This document shows positions 43,173 to 52,246 of a stretch of 64,000 nt of DNA, one piece after another (within the stretch, counting starts at the first letter, position 1; each line of letters opens with the position of its first letter). The notes below the pieces were generated by a model. That model worked only from the letters and a program-made list of their open reading frames with translations, was not told the DNA's origin and searched no databases. Origin of the DNA: Shinella pollutisoli (GTDB taxonomy: Bacteria; Pseudomonadota; Alphaproteobacteria; Rhizobiales; Rhizobiaceae); NCBI RefSeq assembly GCF_024609765.1, contig NZ_JANFDG010000011.1, positions 1 to 64,000 on the forward strand. The letters are read 5' to 3'. The position numbers and the translations under genes are program-made.

Positions 43173-46145
43173 TCACGCCCCGGCCGCGCCGTAGAGGCCG
43201 AGGCGGTCCAGCAGCGCGCGCTGCCTGTCGGCATTCTCGACGAGGAGGTCCGTATAGCGCTCGACGATCCGCGCGCGGTGGCCGGGATCGGCGACGGCCG
43301 AGAGCGCGCCGACGACCGCCGCGATCGTCTCCGAGGCCTGCCGCAGCTCGTCCAGGAGGTCCGCCTGTCCGGCAGCGCCGGCGACCGCCTCCCGCGTCAC
43401 CCGGCCGATGCCCGGCGGCGTGCGGCCGCCGGCCGAGACGTAGCCTTCCGGCAGGTCGCCCTTCAGGTTGGCGACCGAGCGGAAGCGGATGACGTCGAAG
43501 ACCTGGTCGACAGCCTGCTTCGCGCCGGCGACCCTGGAGGGATGGTCGGTGTCGGCGGCGGCATGCGGCAGGAGCTCGAGCCTGCCCCGGTGGCGCTCCT
43601 CGAGCGGCAGGTAGGGCAGCATCGGCCCGCCGAGCCGGCCGGTGGCCGCATCCTTGAAGAGGTCGGCGTCGATCGCCGCATGCGCGACCTTGCCGGACGA
43701 CAGCGCCGCGTCGAGCGCCGCGACGTCGACGACCTCGCCGCGGTCGTAGTTGACGAGCACCGCGCCGTCGTTCATCGCGCCGAGCACCGCGGCATCGACG
43801 GTGCCGGCATTGGAATAGGCGCCGGTCACCGGATCGAGCCGGCCGAGGCCGATATGGACGGAGAGCACGTCGGCGCCGGCGGCCGCCGCCGCCAGACTTG
43901 CGGCATGCTCGAAGCCCTCGGCCTCGATCCAGCGCCTGTGGCGGTCGCGCGCGTAGACCGCCACCCTCATGCCGAAGGCCTTGGCGAGCCCGGCGACCTC
44001 GCGGCCGATATTGCCGTAGCCGAGGACGGCGATCTTCCGGCCCTCCAGCTTGGCGGTCGGATAGTCCTTGAGGTCGCGGCCGGTGTCGAAGTCGCCCGCC
44101 GACACGCGCCGGTGCAGTTCCTCCACCGGCAGGTCGGGCAGGACCCTGAGGATCGCCTTCATGACCATCTGCGCGGTCGCCCGGCTGTTGATGCCGGGCG
44201 TATTCATCAATGGTGCCGTGCCGCCCTCGCCGTTGCCGCCGCCCCAGGAGGCCGAGCCCATGTTGCCGGTGCCGGCGCCGATGCGCACGCCGCCGAGCGG
44301 GAAGACCGAGGCCTTCGGGATGAAGGTGGCGGCGGCGATCAGCGCGTCGTACTGGCCGCTGTCGGTCTGCGGCAGGATTTCCGCCTCGGTGGAAAGGCCG
44401 GGCTGGTAGAAGAAGTGGATGCGGCCCTTGTCCAGGCCCGCCCGGTCGCCGAGCGGGCCGAGATGGAAGACGCCGCCCTTCGCCTCGATATGGGCCTTGA
44501 CCTCGCTATGGTCCGGCTTGCCGTCGGCGCCGAAGCGCAGGCCGACGAGGTCGGCGATCAGCACGGTGTAGGCGCGGCCGGGATCGTCCTTGCGCACGGG
44601 CCCGCTCGCCGTGGCGGGCGCCTCGAACGTGACGCCCTGCTTCGCCAGCTCCTCCTCCAGCACGACGATCTTGGCGCGCAGATAGGCGTATTGCAGGTTC
44701 TCCAGCAGCGCGACGACGTCCTCCGGCTCGCGGATGCCGCCGACCCAGGCGCGATAGTCGCCGGGCGTGCCGGGGAAGGCGTTGACGTAGCGGGCCGCGT
44801 CGAGGCCGGGCTCGTACTCGCCGTTCGGGTGGGTGATGCCCTCGTAGCCGAGGAGCTGCTTCGAGCGGGCGATGATGCGGGCATGGACGGCGGGATCGGT
44901 GATGCCGGCATCCTCGACCTTGAGCAGCGTCACCGCCGCACCGCGCCGCTCGGCGTCGGCGACGGTGAGCGAGAAGAGCGGATGCGATTTCACCCACTCG
45001 TCGATCACCGCGCGATTGGCGGCGGAGCGGCGGTTGAGATCGACGACCGACCCGACGCGCGCCTCCGACTGCAGCAGGCCGAAGGTGGTCTCGGCGAAGG
45101 CGAGCGCGCTGTAGGTGTTGATGACGCCGCCGAGCATGCGGTCCTCGGCCGCGTCGTAGAACGGTCCGGCGTCGACCGAGCGCTTCGCCGAGAACGGCTG
45201 GCGGGGGTCGACCGGCGGGGCGATCTTGAGCTGGCGCGGGATCGCCCAGGACGGGTCCTGCTGGTTCTTCTCGATCAGCGCCAGCGCATGCGGGGTGAAG
45301 GAGGCGACGAAATAGCCGGAGACGCCGCCGATCGCCTTCTGGAACGGCATGAACAGGCAGCATTTCGCCATCACGGCCGCGACCAGCTCCGGCTCCCAAG
45401 GCATCGCGCCGAGCATGGAGGTGGCGTCGAAGACGGCGTGGCGGCTTTCGGGATCGCCGTCGAGCCAGCGCAGCAGCTCGCGGATCTCGCCGGCGGTATA
45501 GGCATTGGCCCCGGTCGTCTCGTGGCCGACGCCGACGAAGACCGAAATGCCGAGGGCGGCGAGTTCGTCCGCCGCCGGGATGACGCCCTCGGAGGCGGCG
45601 AAATGGATGCGGCTCTCGCAGCCCTTCTCGGCAAAGCGCTGCATCTCGATCAGCTGCGTCGCCCAGGACTGGCGGAAGAAGCCGGCGGCCTTCGACGGAT
45701 CGCTCTCCGGCCGCGGCGTGTCGACATAGACGCGCTGGGCGGCGTCGTTGGCGTTCAGGAGATGCTGGACGCAGACGGTGTAGCCGCTGTGGCCGCCGCC
45801 GAGGCCCACCGCCATGCGTTTCTCCTTCGGGAAGCCGAAATAGCGATGGATCGCCCGCATCATGTCGACGAGGATCTTGTCCGCCGGATAGCCGCGATGC
45901 ATGCTGCGGGAGATCTCGGCGGTGGTGAAGCCGCCGATATCGTTGCCCCTGTCGTCGAACTTGCGATAGGTCTTCTCGATCCAGGCGTCGAAGGCGATGC
46001 GCCTCAGCCGGCTGTCCACCTCGTCGGTGGTCGCGTCGGTGATCGGGCCGACGCCGAAGAACGGGTTGGACGGCAGCTTCGGCGCCGCCGATCCGGTCAG
46101 CCGGAGTGCTTCAAGTCGCTGTTCCTGCATCTGCGCAATGTTCAT
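43173..46145 (-). CDS. Fusion of SerC-like aminotransferase and SerA-like 2-hydroxyacid dehydrogenase
   Basis: A 990-residue protein with two enzyme domains. Residues 1 to about 500 look like a class V aminotransferase of the phosphoserine aminotransferase type, with the PLP lysine probably Lys270 in FMPFQKAIGG. Residues 525-870 form a D-2-hydroxyacid dehydrogenase: NTPGINSRATAQ near 648, the NAD motif VLGYGNIG at 707-714, Arg802 in NYDRGEVVD, and probable catalytic His861 in LLPHAAAD. Together these would be the second and first steps of serine synthesis, or an analogous 2-hydroxyacid to 2-amino acid conversion. The last 100 residues are helical and unassigned. The start has no strong ribosome site. 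It stands alone, convergent with 42308-43147. Confidence 0.78.
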   Translation of the reverse strand: MNIAQMQEQRLEALRLTGSAAPKLPSNPFFGVGPITDATTDEVDSRLRRIAFDAWIEKTYRKFDDRGNDIGGFTTAEISRSMHRGYPADKILVDMMRAIHRYFGFPKEKRMAVGLGGGHSGYTVCVQHLLNANDAAQRVYVDTPRPESDPSKAAGFFRQSWATQLIEMQRFAEKGCESRIHFAASEGVIPAADELAALGISVFVGVGHETTGANAYTAGEIRELLRWLDGDPESRHAVFDATSMLGAMPWEPELVAAVMAKCCLFMPFQKAIGGVSGYFVASFTPHALALIEKNQQDPSWAIPRQLKIAPPVDPRQPFSAKRSVDAGPFYDAAEDRMLGGVINTYSALAFAETTFGLLQSEARVGSVVDLNRRSAANRAVIDEWVKSHPLFSLTVADAERRGAAVTLLKVEDAGITDPAVHARIIARSKQLLGYEGITHPNGEYEPGLDAARYVNAFPGTPGDYRAWVGGIREPEDVVALLENLQYAYLRAKIVVLEEELAKQGVTFEAPATASGPVRKDDPGRAYTVLIADLVGLRFGADGKPDHSEVKAHIEAKGGVFHLGPLGDRAGLDKGRIHFFYQPGLSTEAEILPQTDSGQYDALIAAATFIPKASVFPLGGVRIGAGTGNMGSASWGGGNGEGGTAPLMNTPGINSRATAQMVMKAILRVLPDLPVEELHRRVSAGDFDTGRDLKDYPTAKLEGRKIAVLGYGNIGREVAGLAKAFGMRVAVYARDRHRRWIEAEGFEHAASLAAAAAGADVLSVHIGLGRLDPVTGAYSNAGTVDAAVLGAMNDGAVLVNYDRGEVVDVAALDAALSSGKVAHAAIDADLFKDAATGRLGGPMLPYLPLEERHRGRLELLPHAAADTDHPSRVAGAKQAVDQVFDVIRFRSVANLKGDLPEGYVSAGGRTPPGIGRVTREAVAGAAGQADLLDELRQASETIAAVVGALSAVADPGHRARIVERYTDLLVENADRQRALLDRLGLYGAAGA

Positions 46146-46631
46146 GGTGAGCCGCCCGTATGACCTGGAGGTGAGTTGGACCGGGATACTGGAGCTTTTC
46201 CGCCGGCCGGACGGCATGATATGCGCCGGACAGCGCACGAATTGCGTCATCGACGGCCAGGCCGGGGTCTCTCCGCGCCGGCGCGCGCGGACCGGCGGCC
46301 ACCGCCCCGCGAAACCTGCGCGCAAAGCCGGGACGCCGGAACCGGCGCGTGAGTGCCCTCGCCCGGCGCGCGCGCCTGTCCATCGGAAGAACCTTGGGAC
46401 GACTCCAACCCGCAACCAACCGCCTTGCCGGCTCGGGCCACGCCGCCCGGGTTGAAAGCCCTGCCGCCCGCTGAAGAGCGGCAGGCCGCGGGCGCCGCAG
46501 CCCGCCGTCGGGCCGCGTGGAGCCGCCGGGCAAGGCATCGGCACGACGTGCCTGTACCGGCTGCTTTCCGCAATGCCGTCCATCCCCGATGGCCGCCCCA
46601 CCGAAGAAGGCGGGATGGCGCCGTTTGCCTA
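46146..46631. other. Intergenic region upstream of the fusion gene and pxpA
   Basis: This is most of the 545-nt gap between divergent genes. Several open frames cross it but none has a ribosome site, a recognisable product or a consistent reading direction. It is very G+C-rich until about 46620, then becomes AT-rich at the pxpA promoter. I see no RNA gene or terminator. Confidence 0.4.
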
Positions 46632-46670
46632 TTGACTTCCGTGGGCGGGATCGGAGATATATTATATATC
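46632..46670 (+). promoter_or_regulatory. Promoter of the pxpA operon with AT-palindrome operator
   Basis: TTGACT (46632-46637), a 17-nt spacer and AGATAT (46655-46660) form a good sigma70-type promoter. The palindrome GATATATTATATATC (46656-46670) overlaps the -10 element, so a bound protein would block transcription. An almost identical palindrome lies at 53864-53878 beside the gntR gene, making that FCD-GntR protein the likely repressor. Confidence 0.65.
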
Positions 46671-46690
46671 ATGTAGCGATGAGGGGCAAA

Positions 46691-47425
46691 ATGGTTACGA
46701 TCAACTGTGACATGGGCGAGGCTTTCGGCATCTATCGCTTCGGCGACGACGAGGCCTGCATGCCCTTCGTGACCCACGCCAACATCGCCTGCGGCTTCCA
46801 TGCCTCCGACCCCGTCGTCATGGCGAAAACCGTCCGGCTGGCGAAGAAGGCGGGGATCAGGGTCGGCTCGCATCCGGGCCTGCCGGACCGGGAGGGCTTC
46901 GGGCGCCGGCCGATGCGCATGACCCGCGAGGAGGTCTCGGCGCTGACCATCTACCAGACGGGCGCGCTGGAAGGTTTCCTCAAGGCCGAGGGCGTGACGC
47001 TCTCGCATATCAAGCCGCACGGCTCGCTGTTCGGCATGGCCCAGAACGAGCCGGCCGTCGCCGAGGGCATCGCGGATGCCGCCGAGGTCTTCGGCGTGCC
47101 GGTCATCGCCTTTTCGGATTGCTGCATGTCGGAGGTCTTCACCCGGCGCGGCATTCCCTTCTCTTGCGAGTTCTACGTCGACATCGACTACGGCGACGAC
47201 GGACGGCAGATCATCTCGCGCGAGCATCCGCCCATCTCGGCCGAGGAGGTGGCGGAGAAGGTACGCCGGGCCATCGGGCTGGGGCTCACCCGCTCGGTGA
47301 ACGGCAAGGACGTGCGCGTGGTCGCGGAATCGATCTGCGTCCACTCGGACACGCCGAACGCCATCGAGGTCGCCCGCGCGGTTTTCGACGAATTGAACCA
47401 GAGCGGCAAGCTGACCCGGGACTAG
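46691..47425 (+). CDS. pxpA: LamB/YcsF family protein, 5-oxoprolinase subunit A
   Basis: A 244-residue PxpA/YcsF protein. It starts MVTINCDMGEAFGIYRFGDD and carries the family marks NIACGFHASDP, GSHPGLPDREGFGR and IKPHGSLF. With PxpB and PxpC it forms the common bacterial ATP-dependent 5-oxoprolinase, which opens a lactam. I chose ATG 46691 because GAGGGG precedes it by 5 nt. pxpB and pxpC are not adjacent here but 6.5 kb away, beyond a transporter and a repressor gene. Confidence 0.87.
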   Translation: MVTINCDMGEAFGIYRFGDDEACMPFVTHANIACGFHASDPVVMAKTVRLAKKAGIRVGSHPGLPDREGFGRRPMRMTREEVSALTIYQTGALEGFLKAEGVTLSHIKPHGSLFGMAQNEPAVAEGIADAAEVFGVPVIAFSDCCMSEVFTRRGIPFSCEFYVDIDYGDDGRQIISREHPPISAEEVAEKVRRAIGLGLTRSVNGKDVRVVAESICVHSDTPNAIEVARAVFDELNQSGKLTRD

Positions 47426-47429
47426 AGCG

Positions 47430-48878
47430 ATGCGCACGCTGGCTGGACAGTCACTGCAGGAGGACATCGCCGCCGCGATCGCGCCGGCGCTGCGGGCGAT
47501 CGCGGCCTCGATCGGCCCGGACGGCCGGCATGTCCTCTACTATACCGGGGACCGCGTGCTGACCGCGCATACCGGCAGCGAGATCGCGCGCCGGATCTGT
47601 TCGGACCACTTCGCCGAACGGCTGCTGAAGGAGGCGCTGGTCGATGCCGAGCGCCAGTTCGGCGACGGGACGGCCCGGCTCGCCGTGATGGCGGGAGCGG
47701 CCCTGGCCGAGAGGCGCCGCCCCGGCGGCCCGGCGGTCGAGAGCGAACGCGTCATCGAGGCGCTCGCCTGGCTGCGGCCGGCGCTGGACGCGGCCTTCGC
47801 CGCGGAGACCCGCATCTGCGACGCGGGCGCCGGGCTGATCGCGGCGGCCGGCGTCGATGCCGCGCTCGTTCCCCTGATCCTGCAGGCGGATGCCGCGGCG
47901 GGTCCGGGCGGCCTGGTCGAGGTGAAGGAAGCGGCGGAAGCCGCCGTCGTCGCCGCCGACGGCTTCAGCTTCGATGCGCGCCATGCGGGCTCGGGGCCGC
48001 TTGCGGCGATGGACGACGTCCATCTGATCGTCGCCAACGAGATCCTGTCGGACTTCAAGACGCTCGCCCCGGTGATCGAGGGGTTCGCCGCGCGCGGCAA
48101 GGCGCTCGTCGTCGTGGCCCGCGGCATCGAGGGCCAGGCGCTGCAGCTGCTCGAGCGCAACCGGAAGGCCGGCGTGCTGAAGATCGCGGCCCTCGTCCCG
48201 GCCGATGCCGGGCCGCGCGCGGCCGAGATCCTCGAGGATCTGGCCGCCGCCAGCGGCGCGACGCTGGTCTGCGCCCAGGCGGGAACCGCCATCGAACGGC
48301 TGAAGCCCGCCATGCTCGGCCGGGCGGCGCGGTTCCGCTTCGAGCGCGGGCGGGTCCATCTGGCGGATGCGGCAGGCGCTGCGGACCGGATCGCCCTGCG
48401 CATCGCCTCCGCCGAGGCCGAGATCCGCGCGAAGCGCTACCTGCCGCTCGACCGCGAGCACGCCGAGCGGCGCCGGGCGCGGCTGGCGGGGCGCTGGGTG
48501 GAGCTGACCATCGCCCGGGGACCGGAATCGGGCGCGCAGGCGGAAACCGTGCGGCGCGCGATCGTGGCGCTGCGCGCCGCGCGCACGGACGGCGTCATCG
48601 TCGGCGGGGGCCGCGGCCTCGAGGCGATCGCCGACCGCCTGAAGGGCGCCGGCGGCAACGACCCCGCCCGGCTTGCCGCGGCGGCGATGATCGACGCGGC
48701 CTTGCGGGCGCCGGGACAGTGCCTGCGCCGCAATTCGGCCGAGCCCCGCGCGGACGGGCGCGGGCCGATGCCCGCCCTCGTCGCGGACCCGGCCCGGCTG
48801 TCGCGCGACCTGCTGGACGTCGCGCTCTCGCTTGCGGTCCGCCTTGCCGGAATCGGCGGGGCGGTGCTGCGCCACTGA
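47430..48878 (+). CDS. Divergent GroEL-like (chaperonin) protein with degenerate ATPase site
   Basis: A 482-residue protein whose order of motifs follows GroEL (about 545 residues). SIGPDGRHV at 27-35 matches LGPKGRNV; FGDGTARLAVMAGA at 77-90 matches the AGDGTTTATVLA block. The apical-domain run (VHLIVANEILSDFKTLAPVI, then IEGQALQLL) matches [20 protein letters not shown] and following. GVIVGGGRGL near 388 matches GVVAGGGVAL. By this alignment Asp79 corresponds to GroEL Asp87, but Asp52 becomes Thr48 and catalytic Asp398 becomes Arg376, and the GGM tail is missing. ATP hydrolysis is therefore doubtful. It starts 4 nt after pxpA. Perhaps it holds or assembles the Pxp complex; that is speculation. 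Confidence 0.75.
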   Translation: MRTLAGQSLQEDIAAAIAPALRAIAASIGPDGRHVLYYTGDRVLTAHTGSEIARRICSDHFAERLLKEALVDAERQFGDGTARLAVMAGAALAERRRPGGPAVESERVIEALAWLRPALDAAFAAETRICDAGAGLIAAAGVDAALVPLILQADAAAGPGGLVEVKEAAEAAVVAADGFSFDARHAGSGPLAAMDDVHLIVANEILSDFKTLAPVIEGFAARGKALVVVARGIEGQALQLLERNRKAGVLKIAALVPADAGPRAAEILEDLAAASGATLVCAQAGTAIERLKPAMLGRAARFRFERGRVHLADAAGAADRIALRIASAEAEIRAKRYLPLDREHAERRRARLAGRWVELTIARGPESGAQAETVRRAIVALRAARTDGVIVGGGRGLEAIADRLKGAGGNDPARLAAAAMIDAALRAPGQCLRRNSAEPRADGRGPMPALVADPARLSRDLLDVALSLAVRLAGIGGAVLRH

Positions 48879-48913
48879 AACTGGATATCGGATTTAGAGT
48901 GAGACCAGAGCAG

Positions 48914-49996
48914 ATGAACAACGGCGTCGTGGATCCCATGCTCGAGATCGAGGATCTTGTCCACTGCTACGGTGCGGTGACCGCGCTGAACCATGTCTCG
49001 GTTTCGGCCGCGAAGGGCGAGTTCCTGACGATCCTCGGCTCCAGCGGCTCCGGCAAGACGACGATGCTGCGGGTGATCTCGGGGCTGGAGATGCCGACGT
49101 CGGTCCGCCGGCTGCGCATCGGCGGGCAGGACGTCGCCCATCTTCCCGCAGCCAAGCGCAATTGCACGACGGTGTTCCAGAGCTATGCGCTGTTTCCGCA
49201 CATGAACGTGGTCGAGAACGTCGCCTACGGCCTGAAGATCCGCAAGGTGAACGGCCCCGACGCGCTGAAGGAGGCGCGGCGGGCGCTGGCGATGGTGCAG
49301 CTCGAGGGCAAGGCCGACCGGCGGATCAGCCAGCTCTCCGGCGGCGAGCGGCAGCGCGTGGCGCTGGCGCGGGCCGTGGTCACCCAGCCGGCCGTCCTGC
49401 TGCTCGACGAGCCGCTCGGCGCGCTGGACGAGCGCCTGCGCCAGGACATGCAGATCGAGCTGATGGAGCTGCAGCGCAGCCTGGGCATGACCTTCGTCTA
49501 CATCACGCACAGCCAGGAAGAGGCCCTCACCATGAGCGACCGGGTCGTTCTGATGAGCCACGGCCGGATCGTCCAGAGCGGCAGCCCGCTCGATCTCTTC
49601 GACAGGCCGGAAAGCCGTTTCGCGGCGGGCTTTATGGGCTACGAGAACATCCTGGAGGCGACGCTGGTCGCGCAAGACGGCACGCTCGGCACGGTCGAGT
49701 TCCCCGGCGGCCTGCGCATCCGCGGGGTCGTCACCGCGGACGGCCTGAAGGTCGGCGGGACGGTCGCCATCGCGATCCGCGCCGAACGCATCTCTCCCGT
49801 GTCGGCGGAGGCGCCGGAGAGCGTCGAGGCGACGCTCACGAACCGGATCTACCGGGGCAAGTACACGGACGTCACGGTCGCCACGGGAGCAGGACCGCTG
49901 CGCTTGCGCAGCTGGCACGGCGTAGGGAGCGAAACAGAGGAAATACGAAGGGTTGGCTGGAACACGACGGATGCCGTGATCTTCGCCGCGCAGTGA
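48914..49996 (+). CDS. Spermidine/putrescine-type ABC transporter ATP-binding protein (PotA-like)
   Basis: A 360-residue ATPase with Walker A (GSSGSGKTT), Q-loop (VFQSYALFPHM), signature (LSGGERQRVALARAV), Walker B and D-loop (LLLDEPLGALD), and a C-terminal TOBE-type region from about residue 240. It starts 35 nt after the chaperonin-like gene and precedes the binding protein and two permeases of the same importer. The long frame upstream of ATG 48914 is a shadow. Confidence 0.87.
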   Translation: MNNGVVDPMLEIEDLVHCYGAVTALNHVSVSAAKGEFLTILGSSGSGKTTMLRVISGLEMPTSVRRLRIGGQDVAHLPAAKRNCTTVFQSYALFPHMNVVENVAYGLKIRKVNGPDALKEARRALAMVQLEGKADRRISQLSGGERQRVALARAVVTQPAVLLLDEPLGALDERLRQDMQIELMELQRSLGMTFVYITHSQEEALTMSDRVVLMSHGRIVQSGSPLDLFDRPESRFAAGFMGYENILEATLVAQDGTLGTVEFPGGLRIRGVVTADGLKVGGTVAIAIRAERISPVSAEAPESVEATLTNRIYRGKYTDVTVATGAGPLRLRSWHGVGSETEEIRRVGWNTTDAVIFAAQ

Positions 49997-50030
49997 CTGC
50001 AAACCAGGAAAACCAACAGGGGATCGCAAG

Positions 50031-51230
50031 ATGCAAGACAGATTTTCAACATACAACCAGGCCCAACTGACCCGCCGCCAGATGCTGGCGGGCATGACCG
50101 CGCTCGCGGGTGCCGCCACGCTCGGCGGCATGCCCGGCATCGCCGGCGCGCAGGACGTGGCGTCCGTCAAGATCTACGGCGTTCCGACGGCGGCGCTCAA
50201 GGACTGGGCGCCGATGGAGAAGTCGATCGGCGTGCGCGCCGAGCTCTCCGGCTCCAGCAACGACGTCGGCGTCTTCATGCGCGACGTCATGGGCGCCAAC
50301 ATGGGCGACAGCGTCGATCTCTTCGTCTTCGAATCCGGCACCGAGGACATTCTCGGGCCGCAGGGCTTCTACGCCCCGCTCGACGAGGCCAATCCCGAGC
50401 TGACGCTCTGGGAGCGCACGTCGGACGACTGGAAGCGCTCGGCCGTCGTGCAGGACCGCGACGGCAAGCAGTGGGGCGTGCCGGTGATCGGCAACGCCGA
50501 CAGCTTCGGCTACTTCCCGGAAAAGCTCGGCATGGCGGCCGACAGCGAGGAGGAACTGTCCTGGTCGCTGATGTTCGAGAACGAGAACACCCGCGGCCGC
50601 GTCGCCTACGGCAACGCCTATACCTACTCGATGGGCGTCGCGGCACTCTATCTCCAGTCGAAGGGGGCCGCGACGTTCGGCGACATCGCCGACCTCACGC
50701 CCGAGGAGGCCAGGACCGTCGCGGACTTCCTGATCGAGCGCAAGAAGGCCGGCCAGTTCCGCACGCTCTACGGTGCGTTCGAGGAGCAGATCCAGCTTCT
50801 GACCAACCGCGAGGTGGACGTCATCAACTGCTGGGAGCCGGCCGTCCGCGAGGCCAATCTCAAGCTCGGGCCGGACGCCACGCGCTATGCCTACACCAAG
50901 GAAGGCTACTTCAAGTGGGGGCATGGCGCCTATATCGCCGCCCAGGCCGCCGACCGGGGCAATCTCGCCGCGATCTACAAGGTGCTGAACTACTTCCTCG
51001 GCGGCGAATATCGCGCGCTTCAGGCCCGCGACCGCGGCTATGCCGGCCCGAACATGGACCTCGGCGTCGAATATGCCGAGGCCAACGGCTGGAGCGCGGA
51101 CGAGATCGCCGCGCTGAAGGCCACCGAGGCCAAGGTGAACAAGAAGTTCTCGAAGCCCTACGTCTCGACCACCACGCCGGACAATGCCGGCGCGATGGAA
51201 GAGGAATGGCAGCGCTTCCTGAACGCCTGA
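50031..51230 (+). CDS. Spermidine/putrescine-type ABC transporter substrate-binding protein (Tat signal)
   Basis: A 399-residue extracellular binding protein. The N-terminus has a twin-arginine signal (LTRRQMLAGMTALAGAATLG), with cleavage probably after AGA. The mature part has the SBP-1/PotD fold (SVKIYGVPTAALKDW, INCWEPAVREANLK). It serves the ATPase at 48914-49996 and the permeases at 51298-53089. A strong hairpin follows its stop at 51241-51272. Given the neighbouring lactam and hydroxy-amino-acid enzymes, the ligand may be a lactam or basic amino acid derivative. Confidence 0.85.
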   Translation: MQDRFSTYNQAQLTRRQMLAGMTALAGAATLGGMPGIAGAQDVASVKIYGVPTAALKDWAPMEKSIGVRAELSGSSNDVGVFMRDVMGANMGDSVDLFVFESGTEDILGPQGFYAPLDEANPELTLWERTSDDWKRSAVVQDRDGKQWGVPVIGNADSFGYFPEKLGMAADSEEELSWSLMFENENTRGRVAYGNAYTYSMGVAALYLQSKGAATFGDIADLTPEEARTVADFLIERKKAGQFRTLYGAFEEQIQLLTNREVDVINCWEPAVREANLKLGPDATRYAYTKEGYFKWGHGAYIAAQAADRGNLAAIYKVLNYFLGGEYRALQARDRGYAGPNMDLGVEYAEANGWSADEIAALKATEAKVNKKFSKPYVSTTTPDNAGAMEEEWQRFLNA

Positions 51231-51240
51231 GCGAAGACGG

Positions 51241-51272
51241 GGTCCGGGCCCGCGGCGACGTGGGCCCGGACC
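51241..51272 (+). other. Intercistronic hairpin after the binding-protein gene
   Basis: A perfect 11-bp stem, GGTCCGGGCCC (51241-51251) with GGGCCCGGACC (51262-51272), and a 10-nt loop. No T-run follows. It has the same position, between binding protein and permease genes, as the hairpins at 5360-5384 and 17525-17552. Confidence 0.65.
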
Positions 51273-51297
51273 GGCCGGCGATCCGGAACTTCTTTGG

Positions 51298-52242
51298 ATG
51301 AGTGAGATGCAACAGACAGCAGGCGCCTCGGGAACAGCGACGGTCGGCCGCCAGGGTTTCCTGCGCGCGCTGGCCGGCAGGCTCGCCGACATGAACTTCG
51401 CCGTGACGGTCATCCTGTCGACCTGGTTCGTGCTGGTGATCGTGCCGATCGTCGTGCTCTTCGCCTTCAGCTTCTTCACCACCGTGCAGTTCCGCACCGT
51501 CTACGAGCCGACGCTGGACACCTGGATCGGGCTGTTCTCCTCCGGCCGGTGGGAGGTGACGCTGCGCACGCTGCGCATCGCGCTCACGGTGACGGTGATC
51601 GAGCTCCTGATCGCCTTCCCGTTCGCGCTCTGGCTGGCGAAGGGCTGCCGGTCCGGCACCGTGCAGGCCGTCTGCCTCGCCATGCTGACGATCCCGTTCT
51701 TCCTCGACATGTCCTCGCGCACCATCGTCTGGCGCGCCATCCTCGGCCAGTCCGGCCTGGTCAACACGATGCTGCTCGGCACCGGCCTCGTCGACACGCC
51801 GGTGGAGTGGCTGCTCTATTCGGAGGTGGCGGTGCATTTCGGCATGGTCGTCAGCCTGTTCCCGCCGATGGTCATGCCGATCTATCTGGCGATCAACCTG
51901 ATCGACGACACGCTGCTCGAGGCCAGCAACGACCTCGGCGCTTCGCCCTGGCAGACGCTGAGCCGCATCATCATCCCGCTATCGCTGCCCGGCGTGATGG
52001 CCGGCGTGGTGTTCTGCCTCGGTCCGGCGCTCGCCGCCTGGGTCGAGCCGGGCATGCTGGGAGGCGGCTTCGTCAACCTCATCTCGAACTCGATCGAGAG
52101 CGCCTATTCCGCGCTGCGCTATCCCGTCGTCGCGGCACTTTCCGCCTTCGTGATCCTGCTGCTCCTGCTGCTGCTGGCGGCGATGTACCTGATCGCGCGG
52201 CGGTTCGGCGATCCTTCGTCCGTCAGCGTATTCAGAGGCTGA
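51298..52242 (+). CDS. Spermidine/putrescine-type ABC transporter permease (PotB-like)
   Basis: A 314-residue inner-membrane permease with about six hydrophobic segments (for example FVLVIVPIVVLFAFSFF and FVILLLLLLLAAMYLI). The EAA loop is LLEASNDLGASPWQTLSRII. A cytoplasmic N-terminal extension of about 30 residues precedes the first segment. It is followed 4 nt later by the partner permease. Confidence 0.85.
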   Translation: MSEMQQTAGASGTATVGRQGFLRALAGRLADMNFAVTVILSTWFVLVIVPIVVLFAFSFFTTVQFRTVYEPTLDTWIGLFSSGRWEVTLRTLRIALTVTVIELLIAFPFALWLAKGCRSGTVQAVCLAMLTIPFFLDMSSRTIVWRAILGQSGLVNTMLLGTGLVDTPVEWLLYSEVAVHFGMVVSLFPPMVMPIYLAINLIDDTLLEASNDLGASPWQTLSRIIIPLSLPGVMAGVVFCLGPALAAWVEPGMLGGGFVNLISNSIESAYSALRYPVVAALSAFVILLLLLLLAAMYLIARRFGDPSSVSVFRG

Positions 52243-52246
52243 GCGC

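Noticed and set aside
43278-46163. A 961-codon open frame opposite the SerC-SerA fusion
   Set aside because: The reverse-strand protein has clear catalytic motifs; this frame has none and is of biased composition.
46353-46676. Possible small gene upstream of pxpA
   Set aside because: No ribosome site, Arg- and Ala-rich product, overlaps the pxpA promoter, and the region has no codon-position pattern I can recognise.
47418-47432. TAGAGCG at the pxpA stop as another copy of the 17576 palindrome
   Set aside because: Only seven bases match and there is no opposing arm; chance similarity.
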